From: Lachnospiraceae bacterium | Lineage (GTDB): Bacteria; Bacillota; Clostridia; Lachnospirales; Lachnospiraceae | Direction of reading: 5' to 3' | Length of the DNA: 5,896 bases | NCBI GenBank assembly: GCA_017477805.1 | Contig: JAFUUM010000149.1 | Location: 1 to 5,896, forward strand | Shown here: positions 1-5,541 of the stretch, piece by piece | Numbering within the stretch: position 1 is the first letter of the stretch | How the letters are laid out: every line of letters starts with the position of its first letter | Translations under genes and position numbers: made by a program | The notes under the pieces: model-generated | Database searches by the model: none | What the model was told of the DNA's origin: nothing | The model's input: only the letters and a program-made list of their open reading frames with translations

Positions 1-80
1 AATCCAAAGCACTGTCATTTTCAAATATTCATAAGGAAACAGAGCAAAACAAGCTTAACAGCCTCAAAAAACCAGGGTTT

Positions 81-129
81 CTGCAAGATCGTGCGAGACG
101 GGGCGCCTGCAAAGAAAGAGCGCGAGACG
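81..129. repeat. Imperfect direct repeats carrying tRNA 3'-end sequence
   Basis: Two related units lie at 81-100 and 107-129. Both begin CTGCAA and end GCGAGACG. The second ends with AGAGCGCGAGACG (117-129), which is identical over 13 bases to 317-329, the 3' acceptor end of the tRNA-Gly gene plus its discriminator base and two flanking bases. The first contains GCGAGACGGG, matching the tRNA end over 10 bases. The octamer GCGAGACG therefore occurs three times on one strand, at 93-100, 122-129 and 322-329. This is directly visible. Reading it as att-site duplication or a decayed tRNA copy is inference. Confidence 0.55.
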
Positions 130-144
130 TTGCTGGACGTCCGG

Positions 145-179
145 GTTGCTACTCGTCCAGGGGACGAGTGCCCAGCAAC
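145..179. repeat. Bulged long inverted repeat (hairpin)
   Basis: GTTGCT (145-150) pairs with AGCAAC (174-179), and ACTCGTCC (151-158) pairs with GGACGAGT (162-169) around a three-base AGG loop. This gives 14 pairs interrupted only by the four-base bulge GCCC (170-173). Neither strand has a run of T after it, so it does not look like an intrinsic terminator. The outer arm belongs to the CAGCAACG motif that recurs nearby, inverted at 128-135 and direct at 173-180 and 208-215. Function unknown. Confidence 0.6.
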
Positions 180-219
180 GACCGAAATGAAATGTAGACC
201 GTCCGTTCAGCAACGACCG
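173..219. repeat. 12-bp direct repeat pair CAGCAACGACCG
   Basis: CAGCAACGACCG occurs at 173-184 and again at 208-219, 35 bases apart, and its first eight bases occur inverted at 128-135. The copies are exact. With the neighbouring hairpin they form a compact repeat cluster with no coding sense. It may be part of a structured RNA or of a decayed mobile repeat. Confidence 0.55.
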
Positions 220-267
220 GAGCGGAGCGGAGACCTCGAACCTTCGAGTATCCGGCGGAGCTCCGGT

Positions 268-312
268 GAACACGAAAAAAGGACATCCATTTGGATGTCC
301 TTCTTCGTGTTC
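268..312 (-). terminator. Intrinsic terminator of tRNA-Gly
   Basis: Read on the minus strand, GGACATCC and GGATGTCC form an 8-bp stem around AAAT, followed at once by six T. It begins seven bases past the tRNA discriminator base, where the tRNA transcript should end. The arms extend outward: GAACACG and CGTGTTC pair beyond the T run, so the inverted repeat spans the whole 45 bases with a small mismatched A/T zone in the middle. On the plus strand the tail is TTCTTCG, so termination in that direction should be weaker. Confidence 0.85.
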
Positions 313-318
313 TTAGAG

Positions 319-391
319 AGCGCGAGACGGGACTCGAACCCGCGACCCCGACCTTGGCAAGGTCGTGCTCCACCAACTGAGCCACTCGCGC
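319..391 (-). tRNA. tRNA-Gly (anticodon GCC)
   Basis: Folds as a complete cloverleaf on the minus strand. The acceptor stem GCGCGAG/CTCGCGC has seven perfect pairs. The D stem is GCTC/GAGC, the anticodon stem CGACC/GGTCG holds loop TTGCCAA, and the T stem GCGGG/CCCGT holds loop TTCGAGT. The anticodon GCC reads GGC and GGU glycine codons. The discriminator base (319) is U, as expected of bacterial tRNA-Gly. The 3' CCA is not encoded (the next bases are CTC), so it must be added by the CCA-adding enzyme. A strong promoter lies just upstream and a terminator just downstream, so this is probably a single-gene transcript. The encoded 5' leader of about 30 bases would be removed by RNase P. Confidence 0.97.
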
Positions 392-427
392 ATTTTCTTG
401 CGCTCGCTCTTGCCGAACGCAAGTAAT

Positions 428-456
428 ACTATATCAAAGCAAAAATACTTTGTCAA
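428..456 (-). promoter_or_regulatory. Near-consensus sigma-70/SigA promoter for tRNA-Gly
   Basis: On the minus strand there is a perfect -35 TTGACA (456-451), a 17-base spacer and a -10 TATAGT (433-428, five of six consensus bases). Just upstream of the -35 (about 457-480) is a run of A and T tracts that resembles an UP element. Transcription should start near 421, about 30 bases before the mature tRNA 5' end. The leader holds two mutually exclusive stems: CTTGC/GCAAG (423-419 with 413-409) and CTTGCG/CGCAAG (423-418 with 402-397). Confidence 0.9.
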
Positions 457-482
457 CAAAATTTTTTAAATTTTTTCAAAAA

Positions 483-1154
483 TTATGCAACCCGCTTAAA
501 TTGGGCGTTTGCGGGCTCTTTGAAGGGGCAGAGGGCGGGTTCGTAAACGAACCGATAGACCACAGCCGCCATCAAAAATGCTCCAAGATCGTCTGCCACG
601 GAATGCTGTTTCAAAAACAGGGTGGCCAGGATGATCAGGACCGTCAGCAGCATGGTAAGTGCCTTCACAACCCGCTTCTTCTTCAGTGTCCGGGAATGAT
701 ACACTACACAGCATACCGCAACGGAGTTGTAAACGTGGATGCTGGGGAATACGTTTGTTTCCGTATCCGCTGCATACAGGTTCTTTACAAGAGCGGTAAA
801 AATATTGTCGTGCTCAAAGAACACGGGCCGCATGATATGTCCGTTGGGCAGTACCGCGGAGATCACAAGGAACAGTGTCATTCCCGTAAACAGGAATGCA
901 AGAAGCCTTTTGTACTCTTCTCTTTCTTTTAAGAAGAAGTAACCCACGCTCACCCCGATCATGGGAAACCAGAGAAGATAAGGGATGATGAAGTATTCGC
1001 AGAAAGGAATATACTCATCCACATCCATATGGATCACGGTAAAGCTTCCTGTGATCCGGGTCTCCAAAAGTTTGAACACCAGCAGGTACACGAGGAAATA
1101 CGTGCACGGCCATAGCGGCAAAATCTTCAGAAATCCATCTTTTATCTTTTTCAT
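483..1154 (-). CDS. PAP2-superfamily membrane phosphatase/transferase
   Basis: A 223-residue integral membrane protein with the core of the PAP2 (type 2 phosphatidic acid phosphatase) fold, which acts on lipid phosphates or similar phosphoesters at the membrane. Visible motifs: PNGHIMRP (103-110) at the first motif, PSIH (137-140) with the catalytic-type histidine H140, and KQHSVADD (182-189) giving H184-x3-D188. The Lys of the classical K-x6-RP motif and the SR of SR-x5-H are not present, which resembles the AUR1/inositol-phosphorylceramide-synthase-like branch more than classical PAP2. Hydrophobic segments lie at about 10-30, 52-75, 84-101, 141-153, 163-181 and 188-204. GAGG eight bases before the ATG supports the start. 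The gene ends 27 bases before the tRNA promoter with no obvious terminator, so read-through into the tRNA is possible. The substrate cannot be told from sequence; the fold is clear, the precise activity is not. Confidence 0.85.
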   Translation of the reverse strand: MKKIKDGFLKILPLWPCTYFLVYLLVFKLLETRITGSFTVIHMDVDEYIPFCEYFIIPYLLWFPMIGVSVGYFFLKEREEYKRLLAFLFTGMTLFLVISAVLPNGHIMRPVFFEHDNIFTALVKNLYAADTETNVFPSIHVYNSVAVCCVVYHSRTLKKKRVVKALTMLLTVLIILATLFLKQHSVADDLGAFLMAAVVYRFVYEPALCPFKEPANAQFKRVA

Positions 1155-1318
1155 ATCTCTTTCCTCAACTGTCTGTCACACAGAATCGGCCTGTCATTAC
1201 GCCAGTACGATTATTTTAGCCTTCTTTAAACCCAAAAGAAACGGCAAAACTTCCAAAAAAACCTTCTCCGCCCTTCCATTCCTTGGTAACTTTTAAGTCC
1301 CTATTTTACGGGCTTTCT

Positions 1319-1347
1319 TTCATCTGACCTTATAAAGTTAGTATAAA
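1319..1347 (+). promoter_or_regulatory. Weak candidate promoter for the ECF gene
   Basis: TATAAA (1342-1347) matches five of six -10 bases. Seventeen bases upstream is TTCATC (1319-1324), which matches only three of six -35 bases. If used, transcription would begin near 1354 and give a leader of about 80 bases. The weak -35 suggests either an activator or that the real promoter lies elsewhere. Confidence 0.3.
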
Positions 1348-1369
1348 TTGGCACTTTTTGTTAAGGTCA
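1325..1369. repeat. Perfect 8-bp inverted repeat around the candidate -10
   Basis: TGACCTTA (1325-1332) and TAAGGTCA (1362-1369) are exact inverted copies separated by 29 bases. The repeat is centred on the TATAAA element, so the half-sites flank or overlap where RNA polymerase would bind. Half-site centres are 37 bases apart, about 3.5 helical turns. It could be a pair of operator half-sites for a regulator of the transporter gene, or the closing stem of a leader RNA if transcription starts further upstream. The sequence is clear; the role is inference. Confidence 0.5.
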
Positions 1370-1394
1370 AAATGAATATACTCAAAAGAAAGCA

Positions 1395-1426
1395 ACGGGA
1401 TACCTGAAAATCCCGTCAAGAGGAGG
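1395..1426 (+). promoter_or_regulatory. Leader hairpin and strong ribosome-binding site of the ECF gene
   Basis: ACGGGAT (1395-1401) pairs with ATCCCGT (1410-1416) around an eight-base loop ACCTGAAA. Four bases later comes a full AGGAGG Shine-Dalgarno (1421-1426), nine bases before the ATG at 1436. The loop contains CCT, which could pair with AGG of the ribosome-binding site, but only over three bases. No T run follows the stem, so it is not a terminator. It may stabilise the mRNA 5' end or modulate translation. Confidence 0.5.
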
Positions 1427-1435
1427 AGCATCATT

Positions 1436-2023
1436 ATGAAAGATGAAAAACTGAGGAAAATTGTTTTAGTCGGCATGTTCGCCGCACTGTCCTATGCGGT
1501 GTTTGCACTGTGTAACGCTTTCTTCCGCATTCCCCTGCCCGGCGGCAGTGCCGTCACCATCCATCTGGGAAATGCCGTAGTTGTTATCGCAGCCCTTTTG
1601 CTGGGCGGTCCTTTAGGCGGTCTCTCCGGAGCCATCGGCATGACCTTTGCGGATCTTTTTGATCCCGTTTACATCGTATACGCCCCCAAGACCTTCTTCT
1701 TGAAGTTCTGCATCGGCGTCATCGCAGGCCTCATCGCCCACAAGATCGGACGCATTACGACCTCCACGGACAAAAAGCACATTTCCCTTTTTGTCATTCT
1801 CGCTGCCGTGGGCGGACTTTTGTTCAATGCCATCTTTGATCCCGTGGTGGGATATTTCTACAAGCTGGTGATCATCGGAAAACCTGCTGCCGAACTGGCC
1901 CTGACCTGGGATATCGGCATCACTGCATTAAATGCCGGCGTTTCCGTTATCGTTTCCTACGTGGTGTACATGGGCCTTCGTCCCGTACTCATCCGTACCG
2001 GCAACTTCTTCAAGCTGTCATAA
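1436..2023 (+). CDS. ECF transporter S component, HmpT-like (substrate unknown)
   Basis: A 195-residue, six-helix membrane protein: the substrate-binding S subunit of an energy-coupling-factor vitamin importer. TM1 (about 9-27) carries the AxxxA motif (A17-A21) that S components use to dock on EcfT. The stretch IHLGNAVVV (42-50), GGPLGGLSGAIG (57-68), ADLFDP (72-77) and APKTFFLKFCIGVIAGL (83-99) follows the pattern HLGD...GPLAG...G.G..LADL...YAP.T...K...G...GL that I associate with the HmpT/DUF1393 (PF07155) group. Remaining helices lie at about 117-140 and 163-182. No EcfA or EcfT gene is adjacent, so it probably shares the common module (group II arrangement). A full AGGAGG sets the start. 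The gene stands alone between a divergent neighbour and a bidirectional terminator. Substrate is not predictable here: hydroxymethylpyrimidine, riboflavin-like or another vitamin are all open. Confidence 0.85.
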   Translation: MKDEKLRKIVLVGMFAALSYAVFALCNAFFRIPLPGGSAVTIHLGNAVVVIAALLLGGPLGGLSGAIGMTFADLFDPVYIVYAPKTFFLKFCIGVIAGLIAHKIGRITTSTDKKHISLFVILAAVGGLLFNAIFDPVVGYFYKLVIIGKPAAELALTWDIGITALNAGVSVIVSYVVYMGLRPVLIRTGNFFKLS

Positions 2024-2041
2024 AATGTCATAAAAGACGCA

Positions 2042-2080
2042 AAACGAGGCTCTTTGGATCATCACCAAGGGGCCTCGTTT
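2042..2080. terminator. Bidirectional intrinsic terminator between convergent genes
   Basis: AAACGAGGCTCTTTGG (2042-2057) pairs with CCAAGGGGCCTCGTTT (2065-2080): 16 continuous pairs including two G-U, with a seven-base loop ATCATCA. The outer A/T pairs give T-rich tails on both strands: GTTT followed by CCATTTT on the plus strand, and GTTTTGCGTCTTTT on the minus strand. It lies 18 bases after the ECF stop codon and 54 bases past the holA stop codon, so it can end both transcripts. Confidence 0.9.
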
Positions 2081-2134
2081 CCATTTTCACTCTATTATCG
2101 TTTTATTCCAATTCAATTCCGTTTATCCGGGTTT

Positions 2135-3178
2135 TTACCCTCTTCCGCTGCTGTATTTGGTCAGCAGAAGTTCCACGCCCATCTTCATGTCAATCAGGCC
2201 GGATTTGATGCGGTAATCCGTATCCACGCAGTCACGGAATGCCTTTTCCAGATACTCTCTCGAAAAGCCTCTGGACTGTCTGATGTAGATATCCGCCTGA
2301 TAAGGACCCATGCCCATTTTTGACATCACATCCTGCTTCACCATGTTGTTCTGGAGCAGGTCCTTGGTCTCAAGCATCAGCCTGAACTGCCTCGTCAGCA
2401 TGGTCAGGATGTACATGGGGGACTCCTGCATCTCCACCATGTCAAAATACCGCTTCATGACTTCCTTGCGGTTTCCTGCCACCATGGCGTCCGTCATCTT
2501 AAAGATCTCCGTGGTGATCTGTCTGATACAGATGGCTCTGACGTCATCTTCAGTGATCACATCCCGGTCCATACAATAGGCCAGAAGTTTATCCAGTTCC
2601 TTATCCATCAGTTCCATATCGTCCCCGACGGACTCCCGGAAGAGCAGATAAGCACTGTTGCTCATCTGCTTGCCGTTCTTTTTCACACGGCTTCCGACCC
2701 AGCCGGAAACGGACTTCTCATCCCCGTGGCACAGTTCCAGGCATTTTCCGATCTTATCAATGGCCTTGTAGAGTTTGCAGCGCTTGTCCACTTCATCCTC
2801 GGCCATGATGATCACCGTGGTCTCGGGCATGTCCTTGATGTACTCTGCCAACTCGTCGCCGCCACTCTTTAACAGTCCGGTCCGCTCCAGTAAGATGACC
2901 CGGCGTTCCGCCAAAAAGGGCAGGGTTTCCGCCTGATCGATGACCTGGGGCACCTGGACTTCCTTGCCCTGATAACGGTTAAAGTTCATATCGGAACCGC
3001 CGGCCATGAGCGCCGTCTTTAATCTCTCCCTGCACTGGCGGATGAGATAACTCTCCTCTCCGAAGATTAGATAGACCGGACGGAAAGTGCCTTCCTCCAG
3101 TTCCTGATACAGCGCCTTTAAGAGGTTACCCGCCATGGGCCTTGGTTCTTTTTTTGATGAATAGGTTGTACTTGCCAT
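2135..3178 (-). CDS. holA: DNA polymerase III subunit delta
   Basis: A 347-residue HolA protein, the delta subunit of the clamp-loader complex that opens the beta sliding clamp for loading at primed DNA. Family landmarks: PVYLIFGEESYLI (34-46) in the N-terminal AAA-like domain, DQAETLPFLAERRVILLE (81-98), the LMDKELDKLLAY stretch (190-201), EIFKMTDAMVAGNRKEVM (224-241), RQFRLMLETKDLL (263-275) in the C-terminal collar domain, and IKSGLIDMKMGVELLL (324-339) at the end. Length is normal. The start is backed by GGGAG seven bases upstream. The first 14 residues (MASTTYSSKKEPRP) look like an extension, and Met15 sits closer to the usual family start but has a poorly placed ribosome-binding site. 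It follows comEC by 29 bases and ends the cluster at the 2042-2080 terminator. Codons 9-11 contain a run of seven A. Confidence 0.95.
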   Translation of the reverse strand: MASTTYSSKKEPRPMAGNLLKALYQELEEGTFRPVYLIFGEESYLIRQCRERLKTALMAGGSDMNFNRYQGKEVQVPQVIDQAETLPFLAERRVILLERTGLLKSGGDELAEYIKDMPETTVIIMAEDEVDKRCKLYKAIDKIGKCLELCHGDEKSVSGWVGSRVKKNGKQMSNSAYLLFRESVGDDMELMDKELDKLLAYCMDRDVITEDDVRAICIRQITTEIFKMTDAMVAGNRKEVMKRYFDMVEMQESPMYILTMLTRQFRLMLETKDLLQNNMVKQDVMSKMGMGPYQADIYIRQSRGFSREYLEKAFRDCVDTDYRIKSGLIDMKMGVELLLTKYSSGRG

Positions 3179-3207
3179 AATATTTCTCCCGTACCATCAT
3201 ACCACCC

Positions 3208-5511
3208 CTATTCCCGATTATCCAGAAATGTCCGCACTTCCACCCGTTTCCCCCGGACAGAGACGGTAATGGCTCCCGTTTCCGCAGTACAAAGGTAAGG
3301 AATGCTCTCTTCCGACAATCTTTCCAGCAATTCCTTATGGGGATGGCCGTAGCGGTTCTTATCCCCGGCAGAGATCAGCGCCAGTGCGGGTCTGCAAAGG
3401 GACAAAAACTCCGAGGGCGTGGAATACTTGGATCCGTGGTGTGCTACCTTCAGGATCGTCAGTCTTTCTCCCATGAATAACTCCCGGTACCCTTGGATCA
3501 CCTGCGCCTCCGCTTCTCCCGTAACGTCCCCGGTAAAGAGCATGGAAAAGGAAATATTGGCCGCACAATCATCCTTATCTTCACCATCTAAAAGCCTCAT
3601 CAAAAACACCTCCGAGGTCTCGTTCCGATCCTCCGGATCCCTTTTGGGATCTGGGTTTAAGCAGATAAACTCCAGTCTGTGATCCCTCCATTTGGTACCC
3701 GTTTGGACAAATAACAGCGGAATAGTTTTCGAAGCCGAAATATTGACCACGTCGGTCATATCCTCTGTAGGAATCCCCTGTGTCGGTTTTGGAAGAAGTA
3801 CCTGGCCTACCTCCACACCGGCCGTATTTGCCTGCGTTAACACCTCAAGAGCCCCATTGACATGATCGTCATCCATGTGGGAAATGCACACTGCTGTCAC
3901 TTTTTTGATCCCCCGGATTTTTAAAAACGGCAGTAATTGATAGGTCCCTACGTTGGTCTTGGAAGAGGATCCTCCGTCGAAGAGATAACAGTTTCCGTTC
4001 TCGTTAATGACCACGATACCGTCCCCCTGCCCCACATCTACCATGGTGATCTCCAGGGTTCCATAACTGCGAAAACAGAGGATACAAAGCCCCGCCATAA
4101 TAAATCCCAGCATGGGACCGCTCCCCAGTCGTTTGAAAGCTGCCAAAACCAGCAAAGATCCCAGGATCAAATAATAAAGGATCACCTTCCAAAGATCCGG
4201 TTTTCCAAGGATCAACGTATGAAAGGGCAGGCTCTCCGTTCCAAGGCACAGGATCTCATAGAGCCTCAGGATCAGCCTTGCCGGCAGGGAGATCACCGGG
4301 ATCAATACTCCCGCCCCGATACCGGAAAGCACCGGCATAAGGATCAGCGTTATCACCGCATCGATCATCACAATGCTCATCAACGGGATCACAAGAAGAT
4401 TGAGAAGAAGAGAATACACAGGAAACGAGAATTGAAAATACAGAAGCACCGGCAGCGTCACAAGAGAGATGCCGGAAGTTGCCAGAAGGGACTTCGCGCC
4501 CCTTACACCAAATCCCCGCCAGATTTCCTTCCACACCGGCAAAAAGAGACCCAGGGCAGTCACCGCCCCAAAGGACAGCAGAAAACCGCTGTTCTGTACG
4601 TAATAAGGGTTCTCCAAGAGCACCAAAAGGGCCACCAGCGACATGGCCGTGATCATGTCATAGGTCCTGCCGATGACGTCCCCAAGGACCCGGATCAGGA
4701 ACATGATGATGGCCCGCAGGGCAGAAATGCTCATGCCCGTCATAACGCCGTAGGATGCGATGACGGCCCCCGCAAGGATCGCCGCGCTCCCCCGTTTTAG
4801 TCCCACGCCCTTTCGCAGGAGTTTATAGAGCGCAATGCCAAGGACAGAAATGTGTACCCCGGAGATGGCCAGGATGTGGATGATACCATTTTCCTGATAC
4901 AGGGACTTTACCTCGTCTTCCAGGCTGCTCTTATCCCCCAGTACCATGGTCTTTAAGACCTGGGCCTGGCGAGCCGGGAAATACCTGTCAAAAGCTGCTC
5001 CCATCTCTTTTCTCATGATATGGAGGCTCTGCCGGTACCGGGAATAGCCTTCCGACCTTGCGGTGATATCGCAGTCCCGGAGGGAGCAGGAATAGCCCAG
5101 GATGGCATAATAGGATGCCGAATCAAATTCTCCCGGATTGGTGGCATGCCGAAAGGCTTTGGGTTTTCCTTTGATGCGGATCCACTGGCCGATACAGGGC
5201 TCCCTTTCACCCTCCGCCAGATAGCAGCGAACCAGCCCGGAAATCGAACCAGGTTCATCCACATCCGAACCTTCTGCTTCCACATCCACAATAATGCTCA
5301 TCCCCGCCTCCGAAGCAGCATAAGGATCAGCCCGATAAGTCAGAGCCTTCACTTCTCCCGTGATCTCTGCCGTTTTCGCGCCGTCAAAAGCCGTATATTC
5401 CGTTTTTAAGGGGATCAGATACGTTCCGGCCAGAATGACCAGAACTACCCCAAGAGCGGCCACGCAGAGGGGCCGCTTGGGGATCAGATGTTGTATGATA
5501 CGTCTCTCCAT
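3208..5511 (-). CDS. comEC: DNA internalization competence protein ComEC/Rec2
   Basis: A 767-residue, full-length, three-part ComEC: the inner-membrane channel that passes single-stranded DNA into the cell during natural transformation. Residues 14-35 are a membrane segment. The DUF4131/OB-like region, about 36-165, includes NPGEFD (125-130). The Competence domain, about 185-455, has many helices and the signature LAISGVH (214-220). The C-terminal metallo-beta-lactamase-like nuclease domain, about 485-767, has DVGQGD (492-497), DGG (512-514), SHMDDDHVNG (544-553; the H-x-D-x-D-H metal site), TGDV (660-663), AHHGS (690-694) and GHPH (722-725). All key residues are present, so it looks functional. 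The ATG at 5511 is the first possible start: going upstream in the same frame there are ten codons without a usual start, then the TAA of the preceding gene. Its ribosome-binding site is poor, suggesting translational coupling. Other competence genes are not in the window, so competence itself is not shown. Confidence 0.96.
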   Translation of the reverse strand: MERRIIQHLIPKRPLCVAALGVVLVILAGTYLIPLKTEYTAFDGAKTAEITGEVKALTYRADPYAASEAGMSIIVDVEAEGSDVDEPGSISGLVRCYLAEGEREPCIGQWIRIKGKPKAFRHATNPGEFDSASYYAILGYSCSLRDCDITARSEGYSRYRQSLHIMRKEMGAAFDRYFPARQAQVLKTMVLGDKSSLEDEVKSLYQENGIIHILAISGVHISVLGIALYKLLRKGVGLKRGSAAILAGAVIASYGVMTGMSISALRAIIMFLIRVLGDVIGRTYDMITAMSLVALLVLLENPYYVQNSGFLLSFGAVTALGLFLPVWKEIWRGFGVRGAKSLLATSGISLVTLPVLLYFQFSFPVYSLLLNLLVIPLMSIVMIDAVITLILMPVLSGIGAGVLIPVISLPARLILRLYEILCLGTESLPFHTLILGKPDLWKVILYYLILGSLLVLAAFKRLGSGPMLGFIMAGLCILCFRSYGTLEITMVDVGQGDGIVVINENGNCYLFDGGSSSKTNVGTYQLLPFLKIRGIKKVTAVCISHMDDDHVNGALEVLTQANTAGVEVGQVLLPKPTQGIPTEDMTDVVNISASKTIPLLFVQTGTKWRDHRLEFICLNPDPKRDPEDRNETSEVFLMRLLDGEDKDDCAANISFSMLFTGDVTGEAEAQVIQGYRELFMGERLTILKVAHHGSKYSTPSEFLSLCRPALALISAGDKNRYGHPHKELLERLSEESIPYLCTAETGAITVSVRGKRVEVRTFLDNRE

Positions 5512-5541
5512 ATCCGTTTGGGACGTCTCTCCGGGGCGTTC

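Larger units (their letters stand above)
1..267. other. Gene-free, repeat-rich region downstream of tRNA-Gly
   Basis: I find no believable protein gene here. The open frames that cross it either run through the tRNA complement, giving the typical false RDSNPRPRPW-type peptide, or lack a ribosome-binding site. Bases 1-70 are AT-rich and featureless. Bases 81-267 are GC-rich and contain copies of the tRNA 3' end, a long hairpin at 145-179, a 12-base direct repeat (173-184 and 208-219), a small hairpin at 235-248 and a 10-base palindrome at 256-265. The segment CCGGAG (217-222) could also pair with CTCCGG (261-266) and enclose the small hairpin. This could be a remnant of an integrated element, a degenerate intergenic repeat or a structured RNA. 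No promoter for it was recognised on either strand. Confidence 0.6.
1155..1435. other. Divergent intergenic region (PAP2 / ECF S component)
   Basis: This 281-base region has no gene and must hold both divergent promoters. Toward the PAP2 gene only weak promoter-like sequence is seen (TAAAAT on the minus strand near 1210-1220, no good -35). Toward the ECF gene there are, in order, a weak hairpin AAG-T-CCC/GGGCTT at 1295-1315 followed by TCTTTC, an 8-bp inverted repeat at 1325-1369 around a -10-like TATAAA, and a 7-bp hairpin at 1395-1416 next to the ribosome-binding site. I compared it by eye with TPP, FMN, cobalamin, THF and preQ1 riboswitch cores and found no convincing match. Confidence 0.6.

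Noticed and set aside
91..426. 111-codon plus-strand open frame
   Set aside because: It reads through the complement of tRNA-Gly, giving the well-known spurious RDSNPRPRPW-type peptide, and through the terminator repeat. No ribosome-binding site or family resemblance.
450..932. 160-codon plus-strand open frame opposite the PAP2 gene
   Set aside because: Antisense shadow of a gene with recognisable PAP2 motifs; it also begins inside the tRNA promoter region.
1295..1316. Possible terminator hairpin AAGTCCC/GGGCTT in the divergent region
   Set aside because: Only six pairs with a bulge and a mixed T/C tail, and no gene on either strand needs a terminator here.
1348..1365. Sigma-54-like TTGGCAC in the ECF leader
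   Set aside because: The -24 half matches, but the required GC of the -12 element is absent (TGTTA instead of TTGCA-type), and no sigma-54 activator site is evident.
1391..1426. Possible TPP or preQ1 riboswitch before the ECF gene
   Set aside because: ACCTGA and a short stem recall parts of the TPP core, but the other conserved TPP segments and any preQ1 core are missing.
3937..4800. 287-codon plus-strand open frame opposite comEC
   Set aside because: Composition is rich in His, Gln, Lys and Asp as expected from the antisense of a membrane protein gene. ComEC on the other strand has clear motifs throughout.
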